From NCBI GenBank assembly GCA_036389135.1, contig DASVQP010000040.1:57814-121813 (forward strand): a DNA stretch of 64,000 nucleotides. The letters run 5' to 3'. The translations under genes were made by a program, and so were the position numbers. The DNA is from Longimicrobium sp. Its GTDB lineage: Bacteria > Gemmatimonadota > Gemmatimonadetes > Longimicrobiales > Longimicrobiaceae. Positions 8,549 through 17,129 of the stretch are shown here, in pieces. Position 1 is the first letter of the stretch. Each line of letters starts with the position of its first letter. The notes below the pieces were generated by a model. It was not told the DNA's origin and ran no database searches. It was given only the letters and a program-made list of their open reading frames with translations.

Positions 8549-9642
8549 AGTGGAAGAACGAGGCGCTGGTGGGCCTGGTGGTGATCGCCGGGATCCTGAC
8601 CGCTCTGGCGGGGGCCGTGTGGCTGAGCGGCAAGTCGTGGAGCGGCGAGGAGCGCACGATCACCGCCACCTTTCGCGGCGTGGGCGCGCTGGAGGTGGGG
8701 AACCCCGTGAAGCTGCGCGGCGTGAACGTGGGCCGCGTGACGGAGATCCGCCTTTCCGAGCGCGGCGACGGCGTGTTCGTGAACATGACGGTGCGCCCGG
8801 ACATCGCGATGCCAAGCGACGCCGGCGTGCTGCTGGCCAGCGAATCCCTGTTCGGCGATTGGATGGCGCAGATCGTGTCGCGCGGCCAGTACCCGGACCT
8901 GGAGTTCGTGGCGGCGCAGCGGGGCCGCGTGCTCCCCGGCGCATCGCTCCCCGACATCTCGGAGCTGACGGCGGTGGCGGCGCGCATCTCCAGCGACATC
9001 GAGACGCTCTCCGCCCGCATCCAGCTGGCCTTCACCGAGGAGACGGCGCTCACCATCCGGCAGACGCTGGAGAACGTGGGCGAGGTGAGCGACCAGCTGG
9101 AGGGCTTCATCGGGCAGCAGACGCGCACCTACGACGCGGTGTCGAAGAACGTGCTGGAGTCCACCGCCAACGTGCGCAACGCCACGGCGACCGCGTCGCT
9201 CACCGCCACGGACATCCGCACCACCATCAACCGCGGCGACGTGCAGGCGATTCTGGCCAACGCCCGCCGCGCGAGCGCCAACCTGGAGGCGCTGAGCTCG
9301 CAGCTCAGCGCATCCACGGGCGGCATCCCGGGGGTCATCACGCAGGTGGACTCCACGGTGGCCGCATTCGGCGCGACGGCCAGGGCGCTGAACCAGACGA
9401 TCGGCGCCCTGCAGCCCGCGATGGCGGAGGTGGGCCCCACCATGGTGGAGGCGCGCCGCGCGATGACGACGCTGAGCACCGCCGTCGGCGCCATCCAGCA
9501 GGGCAACGGCACCCTGGGCCGCCTGGCGACCGACCCGGCGCTCTACGAAGAAATGCAGCGCGCCATCGAGACGCTGCGCCGGTTGATGGCGGACATCCAG
9601 CAGAACCCGGCGAAGTACATCGGGCAGGTGCAGGTATTTTAA
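8545..9642 (+). CDS. mlaD: MCE-domain substrate-binding protein, MlaD-like
   Basis: 365 residues. N-terminal single membrane anchor (LVGLVVIAGILTALAGAVW), then an MCE domain over about residues 38-120 (TATFRGVGALEVGNPVKLRGVNVGRVTEI is typical), followed by a long helical region (about 125-360) rich in Ala, Thr, Ser and Gln. This C-terminal helix is much longer than in E. coli MlaD and resembles MCE proteins that form periplasmic tunnels or needles. It completes an overlapping mlaE-F-D operon. No mlaB, mlaC or mlaA homologue follows. Confidence 0.93.
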   Translation: MKWKNEALVGLVVIAGILTALAGAVWLSGKSWSGEERTITATFRGVGALEVGNPVKLRGVNVGRVTEIRLSERGDGVFVNMTVRPDIAMPSDAGVLLASESLFGDWMAQIVSRGQYPDLEFVAAQRGRVLPGASLPDISELTAVAARISSDIETLSARIQLAFTEETALTIRQTLENVGEVSDQLEGFIGQQTRTYDAVSKNVLESTANVRNATATASLTATDIRTTINRGDVQAILANARRASANLEALSSQLSASTGGIPGVITQVDSTVAAFGATARALNQTIGALQPAMAEVGPTMVEARRAMTTLSTAVGAIQQGNGTLGRLATDPALYEEMQRAIETLRRLMADIQQNPAKYIGQVQVF

Positions 9643-9757
9643 CGTTAGTGCGTGAGTGCGTGAGTGCGTTAGTGCGTGAGTGAGGCGCGGCTGCTCACGG
9701 ACCGATGCGCTCCCCGCACCAGCGCACTTCCGCACTAACGCACTAACGCACTTCCCT
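9643..9757. repeat. GTGCGTTA/GTGCGTGA octamer repeats with facing inverted copies
   Basis: Directly after mlaD there are four or five copies of a GTGCGT(T/G)A-like octamer (9644-9682). After about 45 nt come three inverted copies (CGCACTTC, CGCACTAA, CGCACTAA; about 9723-9752). The arms can pair into a long hairpin that fills the gap before lysC and may act as a terminator or attenuating structure. Confidence 0.7.
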
Positions 9758-9759
9758 CC

Positions 9760-11028
9760 ATGCCCCTGGTCGTCCAGAAGTTCGGTGGCACCTCCGTCGG
9801 CTCGCCCGAGCGGATCAGGGCCGTGGCGCGGCGGGTGGCGCGGGCCCGGGCGCGCGGCGACGACCTGGTGGTGGTGGTCTCGGCGATGGGACACACGACC
9901 GACGAGCTCACCGAGCTCGCCGCGCAGGTCACGGGGCTGGAGCGCGCCGGGAGCCGGCATCCGCGGGAGATGGACATGCTGCTGACGGCGGGGGAGCGGA
10001 TCGCCGCGGCGCTGCTCACCATGGCGATCACGGAGGAGGGGGCGGAGGCGCGCTCCTTTACCGGGAGCCAGGCGGCGATCATCACCGACGGGCAGCACAC
10101 CGCCGCCCGCATCCGCGAGATCCGCGGCGACCGCGTGCGCGAGGCGCTCGCCGAAGGGAGGGTCGCCATCGTGGCCGGGTTCCAGGGGGTGAGCACCGGG
10201 CGCGAGATCACCACGCTGGGGCGCGGCGGGTCGGACACCAGCGCGGTGGCCCTGGCGGCGGCGCTCAAGGCGGACCGTTGCGAGATCTTCACCGACGTGG
10301 ACGGGGTCTACACGGCCGACCCGCGGCGGGTGCCGGGCGCGCGCGTCATCCGCGAGATCTCGCACGCGGAGATGCTGGAGATGGCATCCGCCGGCGCCCA
10401 GGTGATGCATGCGCGCGCCGTGGACATCGGGGCGCGCTTCGGCGTGGACATCCGCGTCCTCTCCTCCTTTTCCGACGACGACACTCCTTCTGGCACGCTG
10501 ATCACCTCGATGCCCCGCGCGATGGAAGACCTCGTACTCACCGGCCTCGCATCCTCCGGCTCGCATGCGAAGCTGATCCTGCGCGGACTTCCCGCCGGTA
10601 TGGCGACCTCCACCGAGCTGCTGGGCACGCTGGCCGACGCCGGCGTCAGCGTGGACATGGTGGCCGAGTCGATCGAGGCGCAGGGGACGATGCAGGTGCA
10701 GCTCACCGTGGCCGCCGACGTGCTCGAGCGGGCACGTGGCCTGGCAGGCGAGGTGATCGCGCGGCTGGGGAGCGGCACGGTGGAGGCGCGCGACGGGCTC
10801 ACCCGCATCACGCTGGTGGGGAGCGGGATGACGGGGCGGCCGGGGGTGTACGCCCGCGCCTATCGCACTCTGCACGCGGCCGGCGTGGAGGTGCACGGCG
10901 TGTCCACTTCGTCCATCTCGATCTCCCTGCTGGTCACAGCGGAGCACGAGGACGACTCGCTGCGCGCCCTGCACGACGCGTTCGCGCTGGAGATGGCGGG
11001 CGACGCCGAGCACGTGGCGGAGCGCTGA
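9760..11028 (+). CDS. lysC: aspartate kinase
   Basis: 422 residues. It phosphorylates L-aspartate, the first step towards Lys, Thr, Met and diaminopimelate. N-terminal VVQKFGGTSVGSPERI is the kinase signature; FTDVDGVYTADPR and GRGGSDTSAVALAAAL mark the catalytic domain. Two ACT domains follow from about residue 265 (TGLASSGSHAKLIL, and RITLVGSGMTGRPGVYARAYRTL with VSTSSISISLLV), the usual site of allosteric inhibition. The stop overlaps the asd start (TGATG), so kinase and dehydrogenase are translated together. Confidence 0.97.
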   Translation: MPLVVQKFGGTSVGSPERIRAVARRVARARARGDDLVVVVSAMGHTTDELTELAAQVTGLERAGSRHPREMDMLLTAGERIAAALLTMAITEEGAEARSFTGSQAAIITDGQHTAARIREIRGDRVREALAEGRVAIVAGFQGVSTGREITTLGRGGSDTSAVALAAALKADRCEIFTDVDGVYTADPRRVPGARVIREISHAEMLEMASAGAQVMHARAVDIGARFGVDIRVLSSFSDDDTPSGTLITSMPRAMEDLVLTGLASSGSHAKLILRGLPAGMATSTELLGTLADAGVSVDMVAESIEAQGTMQVQLTVAADVLERARGLAGEVIARLGSGTVEARDGLTRITLVGSGMTGRPGVYARAYRTLHAAGVEVHGVSTSSISISLLVTAEHEDDSLRALHDAFALEMAGDAEHVAER

Positions 11029-12035
11029 TGAACGTCGCCATCCTGGGGGCCACCGGCGCGGTGGGGCGCACCATGCTCGGCGTGCTGGCCGAGCGCGGCA
11101 TCCCCGTGGAGCGGCTGACGCTGCTGGCCTCCGAGCGCTCCGCCGGGCAGCGTGTGGAGTGGGGCGGACGCGAGTGGAAGGTGGAGGTTCCGCGCTCCGG
11201 ATCGTTCCGCGGGGTGGACTTCGCGCTCTTCTCCGCCGGCGCGGACCGCTCGCGCGAGTGGGGGCCGCGCGCCGCGGACGAGGGCGCCGTGGTCGTCGAC
11301 AACTCCTCCGCCTGGCGGATGGACCCCGACGTCCCGCTCGTGGTGCCCGAGGTGAACATGGCGGCGGCGCAGCACCGGCCGCGCGGCATCGTCGCCAACC
11401 CCAACTGCTCCACCATCCAGATGGTCGTCGCGCTGCAGGCGCTGCACCGGGCGGGGGGCCTGCGGCGCGTGGTGGCCACCACCTGCCAGTCGGTGAGCGG
11501 CGCGGGGGAGACGGGGCGCGACACCCTGCGCCGTGAGAACGCGGGCGAGGGGCTCACGCTGCCGCGGGTGGCGCAGCCCGTGGAGGGCTCCCCCTTCATG
11601 CGCCGCATCTCGGGCAACGTCATCCCCCAGATCGGCGATTTCGATGGCGAGGGGTGGACGGGCGAGGAGCGCAAGATGATGGACGAGACGCGCAAGATCA
11701 TGGGCCTGCCCGATCTCGCCGTCGCGGCCACCTGCGTGCGCGTCCCCGTGGAGGTGGGCCACTCCGTGCAGCTGATGGTGGAAACGGAGCGCGAGCTCTC
11801 GGCGGAGGGGGCGCGGCGGGCACTGGCACTCTTCCCCGGTATCCTGCTGCAGGGCGGTGCCGAGTCGTACCCCACGCCGTGGGAGGCGGCCGGGCGCGAC
11901 GCCGTGTTCGTGGGGCGCATCCGCAAGGACCCGGTCGTCCCCAACACGCTGCACCTGTGGGTGGTGGCGGACAACCTGCGGAAGGGGGCCGCCACGAACG
12001 CCGTGCAGATCGTGCAGGGGCTGCGCGGTGGGTAA
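11028..12035 (+). CDS. asd: aspartate-semialdehyde dehydrogenase
   Basis: 335 residues. NADPH-dependent reduction of aspartyl phosphate to the semialdehyde. Rossmann motif NVAILGATGAVGRTML at the N-terminus, active-site Cys127 in NPNCSTIQMV, and the C-terminal catalytic segment CVRVPVEVGHSVQL. Directly coupled to lysC, as expected for the pathway. The downstream Nudix gene begins at a GTG inside the asd stop region. Confidence 0.97.
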   Translation: MNVAILGATGAVGRTMLGVLAERGIPVERLTLLASERSAGQRVEWGGREWKVEVPRSGSFRGVDFALFSAGADRSREWGPRAADEGAVVVDNSSAWRMDPDVPLVVPEVNMAAAQHRPRGIVANPNCSTIQMVVALQALHRAGGLRRVVATTCQSVSGAGETGRDTLRRENAGEGLTLPRVAQPVEGSPFMRRISGNVIPQIGDFDGEGWTGEERKMMDETRKIMGLPDLAVAATCVRVPVEVGHSVQLMVETERELSAEGARRALALFPGILLQGGAESYPTPWEAAGRDAVFVGRIRKDPVVPNTLHLWVVADNLRKGAATNAVQIVQGLRGG

Positions 12036-12540
12036 GCGGCGGCGCGGAAGGGGCGACTGCGCCGCCGGCCCGGTGCGGCCGGTGGTGGAGACGAGCGCCG
12101 GCGGCGTCATCTACCGCTGGTGCGGCACCGACCCGCACGTCCTCCTGATCCGCGACCGCTATCACCACTGGGGCTTCCCCAAGGGGCACCTGGAGGGCGC
12201 GGAGACCGCCGCCGACGCGGCGCTGCGCGAGGTGGCCGAGGAGACCGGCCTCACGCAGCTCCGCCTGGGGCCGCGGCTGCACACCATCGACTGGTTCTTT
12301 CGCTTCCGCGGGCGCCTGATCCACAAGTACTGCCACTTTTACCTGATCGAGTGCCCCGCCGGCGACACCTGCCCGCAGGCCGAGGAGGGGATCACCGAGT
12401 GCGTGTGGCTCCCGCTGGACGAGGCGATCTCCTCCATCTCGTACGACAACGCGCGCGAGGTGCTGCGCCTGGCGGCCACCCAACTGCGGGGGGCGCCCCC
12501 CCACGCGCCGCGGACCGGCGGCGACGTGCACTCCGAATAG
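12028..12540 (+). CDS. Nudix hydrolase
   Basis: 170 residues, start GTG 12028, overlapping the asd end by 8 nt. A complete Nudix box fits the G-x5-E-x7-REVAEETG spacing, beginning at GHLEGAE (about residue 51). The preceding SAGGVIYRW and HWGFPKGH suggest the subgroup that acts on diadenosine polyphosphates or NTP-like substrates, but the substrate is unknown. The N-terminal ~20 residues are basic. It is part of the lysC-asd transcript by overlap. Confidence 0.88.
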   Translation: MGKRRRGRGDCAAGPVRPVVETSAGGVIYRWCGTDPHVLLIRDRYHHWGFPKGHLEGAETAADAALREVAEETGLTQLRLGPRLHTIDWFFRFRGRLIHKYCHFYLIECPAGDTCPQAEEGITECVWLPLDEAISSISYDNAREVLRLAATQLRGAPPHAPRTGGDVHSE

Positions 12541-12547
12541 GCCAGCC

Positions 12548-13846
12548 GTGAAGCAGCCATCCCACCCCATCCATACGCCCGCGCCCTCCGCGCAAAAGCC
12601 GCTCGACTGGCAGATCGTCCATTCGGTGATCGTCGTCGTGGTGCTCGGGATCTTTCTGTACACGGTGCGCGGGATACTCAGCCCGTTCCTGGTCTTCCTT
12701 CTCCTGCTCTTCGTGACGGCGCCGCTGCAGGGGACGCGGATCTACGTGCTGATCGTAAGCGCGGCCGCGATGCTCACGCTGATCTGGGCGCTGAACGCCA
12801 CGGGGTTCCTGCTGGCGCCCTTTCTCCTGGCGCTCGCCTTCTCCTACATCCAGAACCCGCTGGTGACGCGGATGGAGCGGCGGAAGATCCCGCGAAAGTG
12901 GGGGACGCTGATTATGGCGATCCCCACGCTGGTGATCCTGGGGCTGCTCTTCTTCGTGGCGATTCCGGCACTGGGCGGGCAGATCGCGGACTTCATCAAC
13001 GACTCCCCGAAGTACCTGCAGCGCGCCACCGTCTGGGTAGAGGGCCTGCAGGCACAGGTGATGCGGCGCGACATCCCCGGCGTAGACGAGGAAGCGCTCG
13101 TGGCGCGCCTCCGCGCGATCAAGCCGGAGCAGATGGTGGCGTATCTCCAGCAGCGCCAATCCGCCATCGCGGGGGCGGCGTGGGCCGGCGTGCTGGGCCT
13201 CGGGCGCGGCGTGGGGACCATCCTGAGCATCCTCAGCTACATCTTTTTGACTCCGATCCTCACCTATTACCTCCTGCGCGACTGGCCCGACATCACCGCG
13301 CGCCTGGGGGAGATGGTCCCGGTCAAGCGGCGCCCCGCGGTGCTGGAGTTCGCGCGGGGGTACGACCGGCTCCTCTCCGGCTTCCTGCGCGGCAACGTGA
13401 CGTCCTCGGCGGTGGTGGGGTTCCTCACCTTCATCGGGCTGTTCCTGCTGGGCTTCCCCTACGCGCTGCTGCTGGGGATCATGGCGGCGGTGTTCAACAT
13501 CATCCCCTACGTGGGGCTGATCCTGACGCTTATCCCGGCGCTGGTGATCGCGCTCTTCACGCCTGACCCGGTGGTCGGGCTGGGGAAGGCGCTCGGCGTA
13601 TTCGTGGTGGTGCAGCTACTGGACGGCGCCGTTCTCTCCCCCAACATCGTGGGCGAAAGCGTGAACCTCCACCCGGTGTGGGTGATCCTGGCGCTCTCGG
13701 TGTTCGGCTTCTTCTTCGGCTTCGTGGGGCTTCTCCTTGCCGTTCCGCTGGCGGTGCTGCTAAAGTTGGTGCTGACCCACGCTCTTGTTCGCTACCGCCG
13801 CTCGCGCCTGTACCTGGGTGACGAGCGCGCCCTGCCCATGTCCTGA
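12548..13846 (+). CDS. AI-2E family (PerM-like) transporter
   Basis: 432 residues with about eight membrane helices, start GTG 12548. Family hallmarks: an N-terminal helix pair, a central extracytoplasmic helical stretch (about residues 140-220), then YIFLTPILTYYLLRDW, LLLGIMAAVFNIIPYVGLILTLIPA and the C-terminal HPVWVILALSVFGFFFGFVGLLLAVPLA. Members export small molecules or ions; a role in AI-2 export is known for only a few, so the substrate is open. It is last in the lysC-asd-nudix run. Confidence 0.9.
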   Translation: MKQPSHPIHTPAPSAQKPLDWQIVHSVIVVVVLGIFLYTVRGILSPFLVFLLLLFVTAPLQGTRIYVLIVSAAAMLTLIWALNATGFLLAPFLLALAFSYIQNPLVTRMERRKIPRKWGTLIMAIPTLVILGLLFFVAIPALGGQIADFINDSPKYLQRATVWVEGLQAQVMRRDIPGVDEEALVARLRAIKPEQMVAYLQQRQSAIAGAAWAGVLGLGRGVGTILSILSYIFLTPILTYYLLRDWPDITARLGEMVPVKRRPAVLEFARGYDRLLSGFLRGNVTSSAVVGFLTFIGLFLLGFPYALLLGIMAAVFNIIPYVGLILTLIPALVIALFTPDPVVGLGKALGVFVVVQLLDGAVLSPNIVGESVNLHPVWVILALSVFGFFFGFVGLLLAVPLAVLLKLVLTHALVRYRRSRLYLGDERALPMS

Positions 13847-13919
13847 CCGCGCCGGACGCCGCCTTTATCCCTGGCGGCGCTACCATCGCGCCGGGATTCC
13901 CCCCGCGAGAACCCCCGCC

Positions 13920-14507
13920 ATGAGTTCTTTCTCCCACCGCGCCCCGATATCCCGGACTTTCACCGTGGTCGCCGCGGGGCTGGTGCTCGCCGCGGTGGTG
14001 GGCGTGTGGGCGTGCGCGCCGCGCGCCATCGCGGCCCCGCCCGTGCCAGCGCCTACGAACTACCTCCCCGCCGCCGCCGTCCCCGTCCCGCCCTCCGAGC
14101 CGAGCCCGGAACTGGTGCGCTCGATCGAGGCGCGCATCCGTGCCCAGGTGGAGGCGGAGCACCGCGCGGAGCACGCCGCCGCGCTCCCGCGCGCCGCCTC
14201 CAGGGCGTTCGAGGTGCGCGATCATATCGAGATGAGCTCCACGGCCTATTGCCTCAAGGGCCTGATGCGCACCGGCGTGCGTACCCGCGACGGAATGGCG
14301 GCGGCGGACCCGCGCGTCCTGCCGCTGGGCTCCGTGGTCCGCGTGTCGCACCCGGACGGCCGCCCCATCGGCGTCTTCGTGGTGATGGACACGGGCGGCG
14401 CCGTGCGCGGCAACAAGATCGACATCTACATGGATTCCTGCCGCGAGGCGACGGACTGGGGGCGCAGGGCGGTGGTGGCGGAGGTGCTGGCGATCGGGCG
14501 CTCATAG
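13920..14507 (+). CDS. 3D-domain (double-psi beta-barrel) envelope protein
   Basis: 195 residues from ATG 13920. An N-terminal hydrophobic segment (about 14-32, ending near VWACAPRA, which may be a poor lipobox) exports or anchors it. A Pro/Ala linker and short helix lead to a C-terminal 3D domain (about residues 100-192) with MDTGGAVRGNKIDIYMDS, the Asp triad shared with MltA/RlpA-like barrels and resuscitation factors. Related proteins cleave or bind peptidoglycan. The catalytic role here is unproven. Confidence 0.82.
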   Translation: MSSFSHRAPISRTFTVVAAGLVLAAVVGVWACAPRAIAAPPVPAPTNYLPAAAVPVPPSEPSPELVRSIEARIRAQVEAEHRAEHAAALPRAASRAFEVRDHIEMSSTAYCLKGLMRTGVRTRDGMAAADPRVLPLGSVVRVSHPDGRPIGVFVVMDTGGAVRGNKIDIYMDSCREATDWGRRAVVAEVLAIGRS

Positions 14508-14508
14508 A

Positions 14509-14572
14509 GCCCCCTCCCCCCGACCCCCTCCCCCGCCTGCGGGGGCGCAGGGCGGGTGAGGGGGAGAATTCA
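14509..14572. repeat. C-rich hairpin repeat ending GGGTGAGGG
   Basis: After the 3D-domain gene: C-rich arm CCCCCTCCCCCGCCTGCGGG, then a G-rich arm closing with GGGTGAGGGGGAGAATTC. A related, inverted copy lies at 19214-19262. It probably works as a 3'-end hairpin for the upstream gene. Confidence 0.6.
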
Positions 14573-14594
14573 TGCCTCCGCCGCAAACGTCGTG

Positions 14595-14695
14595 GTAGGG
14601 GCGCGATTTATCGCGCCCGTGTCACGGGCCGCTCCGCCGCCGCCCCGCGGACCAATCACCAATCCCGTAGGGGCTGCCCCGCGTGGCTGCCCGTG
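14595..14695 (+). repeat. composite two-hairpin intergenic repeat, forward copy 1
   Basis: First hairpin at 14595-14618 has core GCGCGATTTATCGCGC. The second, at 14667-14695, is GTAGGGGCTGCCCC followed by GCGTGGCTGCCCGTG. The same ordered pair recurs in five other gaps of this window. The gap 14508-14891 holds this and a C-rich hairpin, but no gene. Confidence 0.8.
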
Positions 14696-14891
14696 TCCTG
14701 CGCTGCGCCGATGCCGGCCCCCCGCGCGCAATGTCTGCCGCTCACGAGCCGGCTTCAGCCGCCTTCCCGTCGTTCCAGCCGGGGGCTTTAGCCCCCGGAT
14801 CACGTCCCGGATCGCGTCCCGGATCGAATCCCCGCGAACCACGACCCCCGCGCGGGTTGCGAACGGCCGGGGAACGGGCGAAAATGCTGCC

Positions 14892-15278
14892 GTGAACCTC
14901 TCCCTCGCCTCCGTTTCGCTGCCCGAGCCGCTCCTGGGCATCCTCGCCGTTGCGGGCGTGCTCGCCATCCTCGCGCGGCTCGGGAGGTCGATGCTGCGCG
15001 TGGGGATCACCGTGGCCGAGGAGACCGCCGCGGCCGGGATGGCGGAGGCCAGCGCCCGCCGCGGCGACCTCACCGGGCTTGCCGAGCGGCGCGACCAGAG
15101 GACCGCGCTGCGCCGAACCCGCCTCAGGCAGCTTGCCGTCTCGGTGCTGTGGGTGGCGCTGCTGGTGGGGCCGGCGCTGGCGGGGTGGGGACGGCCGGTG
15201 TACGCGGCGGCCGCCCTCGTCTGGCTGTTGCCGCGCGCGCCGCTCCGGCAGGTGCGCGCGGCCGCCCCGCCCGTCTGA
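14892..15278 (+). CDS. small predicted membrane protein, unknown function
   Basis: 128 residues if started at GTG 14892 (VNLSLASVSLPEPLLG); no ATG gives a better frame. A first hydrophobic helix at about 10-30, a charged middle (EASARRGDLTGLAERRDQRTALRRTRLR), then two hydrophobic helices at about 80-115. No known domain recognised. The charged loop between membrane segments might be a cytoplasmic interaction surface. Codon use matches the neighbours, so the gene is probably real. Confidence 0.55.
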   Translation: MNLSLASVSLPEPLLGILAVAGVLAILARLGRSMLRVGITVAEETAAAGMAEASARRGDLTGLAERRDQRTALRRTRLRQLAVSVLWVALLVGPALAGWGRPVYAAAALVWLLPRAPLRQVRAAAPPV

Positions 15279-15281
15279 GCC

Positions 15282-15788
15282 TCACATCGGCGTGTCCGCG
15301 GACGGGCCGTAGATGGAGGGGAGCGGCACGTCGTTGAGGCGCAGGTAGACGCTGAGCTGGCCGCGATGATGGATGATGTGGCTGATCATCATCGTCCGCA
15401 GCACCGCCGCGCGCGGGAGGGCGAAGATGGTGTGCCCCGCGTTCTTGAGCGACCAGGTGACGCCCAGCTCCTCGTCGCTCGCGGCCGCGATGGCGGCGCG
15501 GGTCTCCTGCACGTTGGCGTCGAAGGTGGCGAGGAGCGCTTCCAGGGATTCGAACCGCGGCGGGGTGCGGGGCGGGCTGCCCGGCGGGTTCATGTCGACC
15601 TCGGTCAGCGTGATGGCGCGCAGGCCGAGCGACGGGATCGTCGCCAGGTGCTGAGCGAGGGCGCCCAGCGCGGTGGACTTCGGGTGCGGCTTCCAGTCGG
15701 CGCGGTCGGAGGGGACGCGCTCCAGGAGGGTGCGCGTGATGGCCATCTCCTGGTCGAATTCAGGGAGCAGGGCTTGGGCGATCGGCAT
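15282..15788 (-). CDS. DinB-family protein
   Basis: 168 residues from ATG 15788 (MPIAQALLPEFDQEMAITRTLLERV). Four-helix bundle of the DinB/YfiT type, with the three spaced histidines expected for the metal site: one in the ALAQHLATI region and HxxHH in ISHIIHHRGQLSVYLR near the C-terminus. Family members are metal-dependent thiol S-transferases or of unknown function. It is convergent with the small membrane protein, 3 nt apart, with no terminator between them. Confidence 0.88.
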   Translation of the reverse strand: MPIAQALLPEFDQEMAITRTLLERVPSDRADWKPHPKSTALGALAQHLATIPSLGLRAITLTEVDMNPPGSPPRTPPRFESLEALLATFDANVQETRAAIAAASDEELGVTWSLKNAGHTIFALPRAAVLRTMMISHIIHHRGQLSVYLRLNDVPLPSIYGPSADTPM

Positions 15789-15888
15789 TTTCGTGTCTCG
15801 GGAAGGTGTGGGGGAAGTTGGTAGGAGGAATTTAGGGGCGGCGCGGGGTTGTGCGCGAGGCGGGAAGCGGGCGGTTGTGACCGGGCGG

Positions 15889-15990
15889 GCACGGGCAGCC
15901 ACATGGGGCGGCGCTACAGGAATGGCGGTTCCGGGTGGCGGTGGGGCGGTGCGGGGGAGGGCACGGGCGCGATGAATCGCGGGCCCTACC
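15889..15990 (-). repeat. composite two-hairpin intergenic repeat, reverse copy 1
   Basis: In plus coordinates, the GGCAGCCACATGGGGCGGCG hairpin (15889-15917) precedes the GCGCGATGAATCGCG hairpin (15961-15990), i.e. the composite in reverse orientation. It occupies the gap upstream of dinB. Confidence 0.75.
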
Positions 15991-16022
15991 AGGATGGCGG
16001 GTTTAGGGCCCAGGGACGCGAG

Positions 16023-16056
16023 CGGGGGCGGCGCGCAAAGGCGCCGCCCCCGTTTT
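16023..16056. terminator. hairpin terminator
   Basis: 12-bp GC stem (16023-16034 with 16041-16052; CGGGGGCGGCGC arm), six-base loop, then TTTTC on the plus strand. It lies 20 nt beyond the stop of the DUF3618 gene on the minus strand. Confidence 0.75.
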
Positions 16057-16076
16057 CAATCCGTGCAGGGCTCCGG

Positions 16077-17117
16077 TCAGCCGTTGCCGAAGCCGTCGCC
16101 CTGGTCGTACTCGCTGCGCGCGCGGTAGTCGGTGGAAGACTCGTAGCCGCCATCCTCCAGGCCGCTGTCGTAGTGGGCACCCTGGTTGAAGCCGCGCTGC
16201 GGATAGTCGTCGCCGCCGAGCGAGGCGCCGCTCGAATAGCCGGTGCCGCCGTACTCGCTCTCGCTGTACCCCGTGCCGTATCGGCGCGGGTAGGCGCCCG
16301 TCTCGTACGAGGTGGACGGCGAATAGTTGTCGTACGAGCCGCCGGTGGCGCGGACCTCCACCTCCACGTCGTACTCCTCCTCCTCTTCGGGACGGCCGCG
16401 GATCTGGCCCAGGAGGCCGCCGAAGATCCCGCCGATGGCGCTGCCAAGCGAGCTGCGCCATCCGCCGCCGCGTTCCTGGCGCTCCTGGTCGCGGGCGGCG
16501 CGGCGCTCGGCCTCCTCCAGGCGGGCGCGGAGGCGGCGAAGCTCCTCCTCCTGCTCGCTGTTCTGCCGCATCAGCCGGCGCGACTGCTCTTCCCAGCGGC
16601 GGGCGCGCACGTCCGTCCCGCCATCGTACTCCGCGTCGCCCCCGGAGCGGCGCGGCCGGTCGTCGTCGTCGCCGCCGGTGAGGTAGCCGAGGAGGAGCCC
16701 CGTGCCGAAGACGCCGCCGAATACCAGGAGGGGCCGGCGGTGCACCTCTTCCTGGATGGGCGCCAGCCGCTCGCGCACGGGGGCGAGGCGCTCGCGCACC
16801 TGCGCCTTCACGTCCAGCTTCTCCTCCAGCGTCTGCTTGCGGCGCAGGAGCTGCTCCTCGATCTCGTCGATCGTCTCCGACATGCGGGCGCGCGTCTGCT
16901 CGATCTCGGCGCGCGTGGCGTCCGGATCGGCGGGTGCGGCGGCGCCACCCGTGGTTCCGCCCGTCGCGCCGGCGCCGCCACCCACCTCGGAGCCGGTGTT
17001 GTAGACGGTCGAATCCCCGGCGCGCACGTCGGCGCCGGGAAGCGCGTGCCCAGCCGGAAGGCGGTCCGCATCGTTCATCGTCCGGTCTTCCCCGAACGGA
17101 TCACGAGTCTCATCCAT
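16077..17117 (-). CDS. DUF3618-domain protein with coiled coil and disordered Gly/Tyr tail
   Basis: 346 residues. A disordered N-terminus is followed at about 68-98 by ATRAEIEQTRARMSETIDEI, the DUF3618 signature. One membrane helix follows (about 130-145, LLVFGGVFGTGLLLGYL). A charged coiled coil lies at about 170-220, and then a Tyr/Gly/Ser/Asp-rich tail (about 250-346) with repeated Y-S/G-x-S-x-Y motifs. DUF3618 proteins are membrane proteins of unknown function, often beside YqjD/ElaB-like and general stress genes. The next gene upstream on the same strand, 12 nt away, has a YqjD-like C-terminus, consistent with that context. Confidence 0.85.
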   Translation of the reverse strand: MDETRDPFGEDRTMNDADRLPAGHALPGADVRAGDSTVYNTGSEVGGGAGATGGTTGGAAAPADPDATRAEIEQTRARMSETIDEIEEQLLRRKQTLEEKLDVKAQVRERLAPVRERLAPIQEEVHRRPLLVFGGVFGTGLLLGYLTGGDDDDRPRRSGGDAEYDGGTDVRARRWEEQSRRLMRQNSEQEEELRRLRARLEEAERRAARDQERQERGGGWRSSLGSAIGGIFGGLLGQIRGRPEEEEEYDVEVEVRATGGSYDNYSPSTSYETGAYPRRYGTGYSESEYGGTGYSSGASLGGDDYPQRGFNQGAHYDSGLEDGGYESSTDYRARSEYDQGDGFGNG

Positions 17118-17129
17118 GGATCGTTGCTC

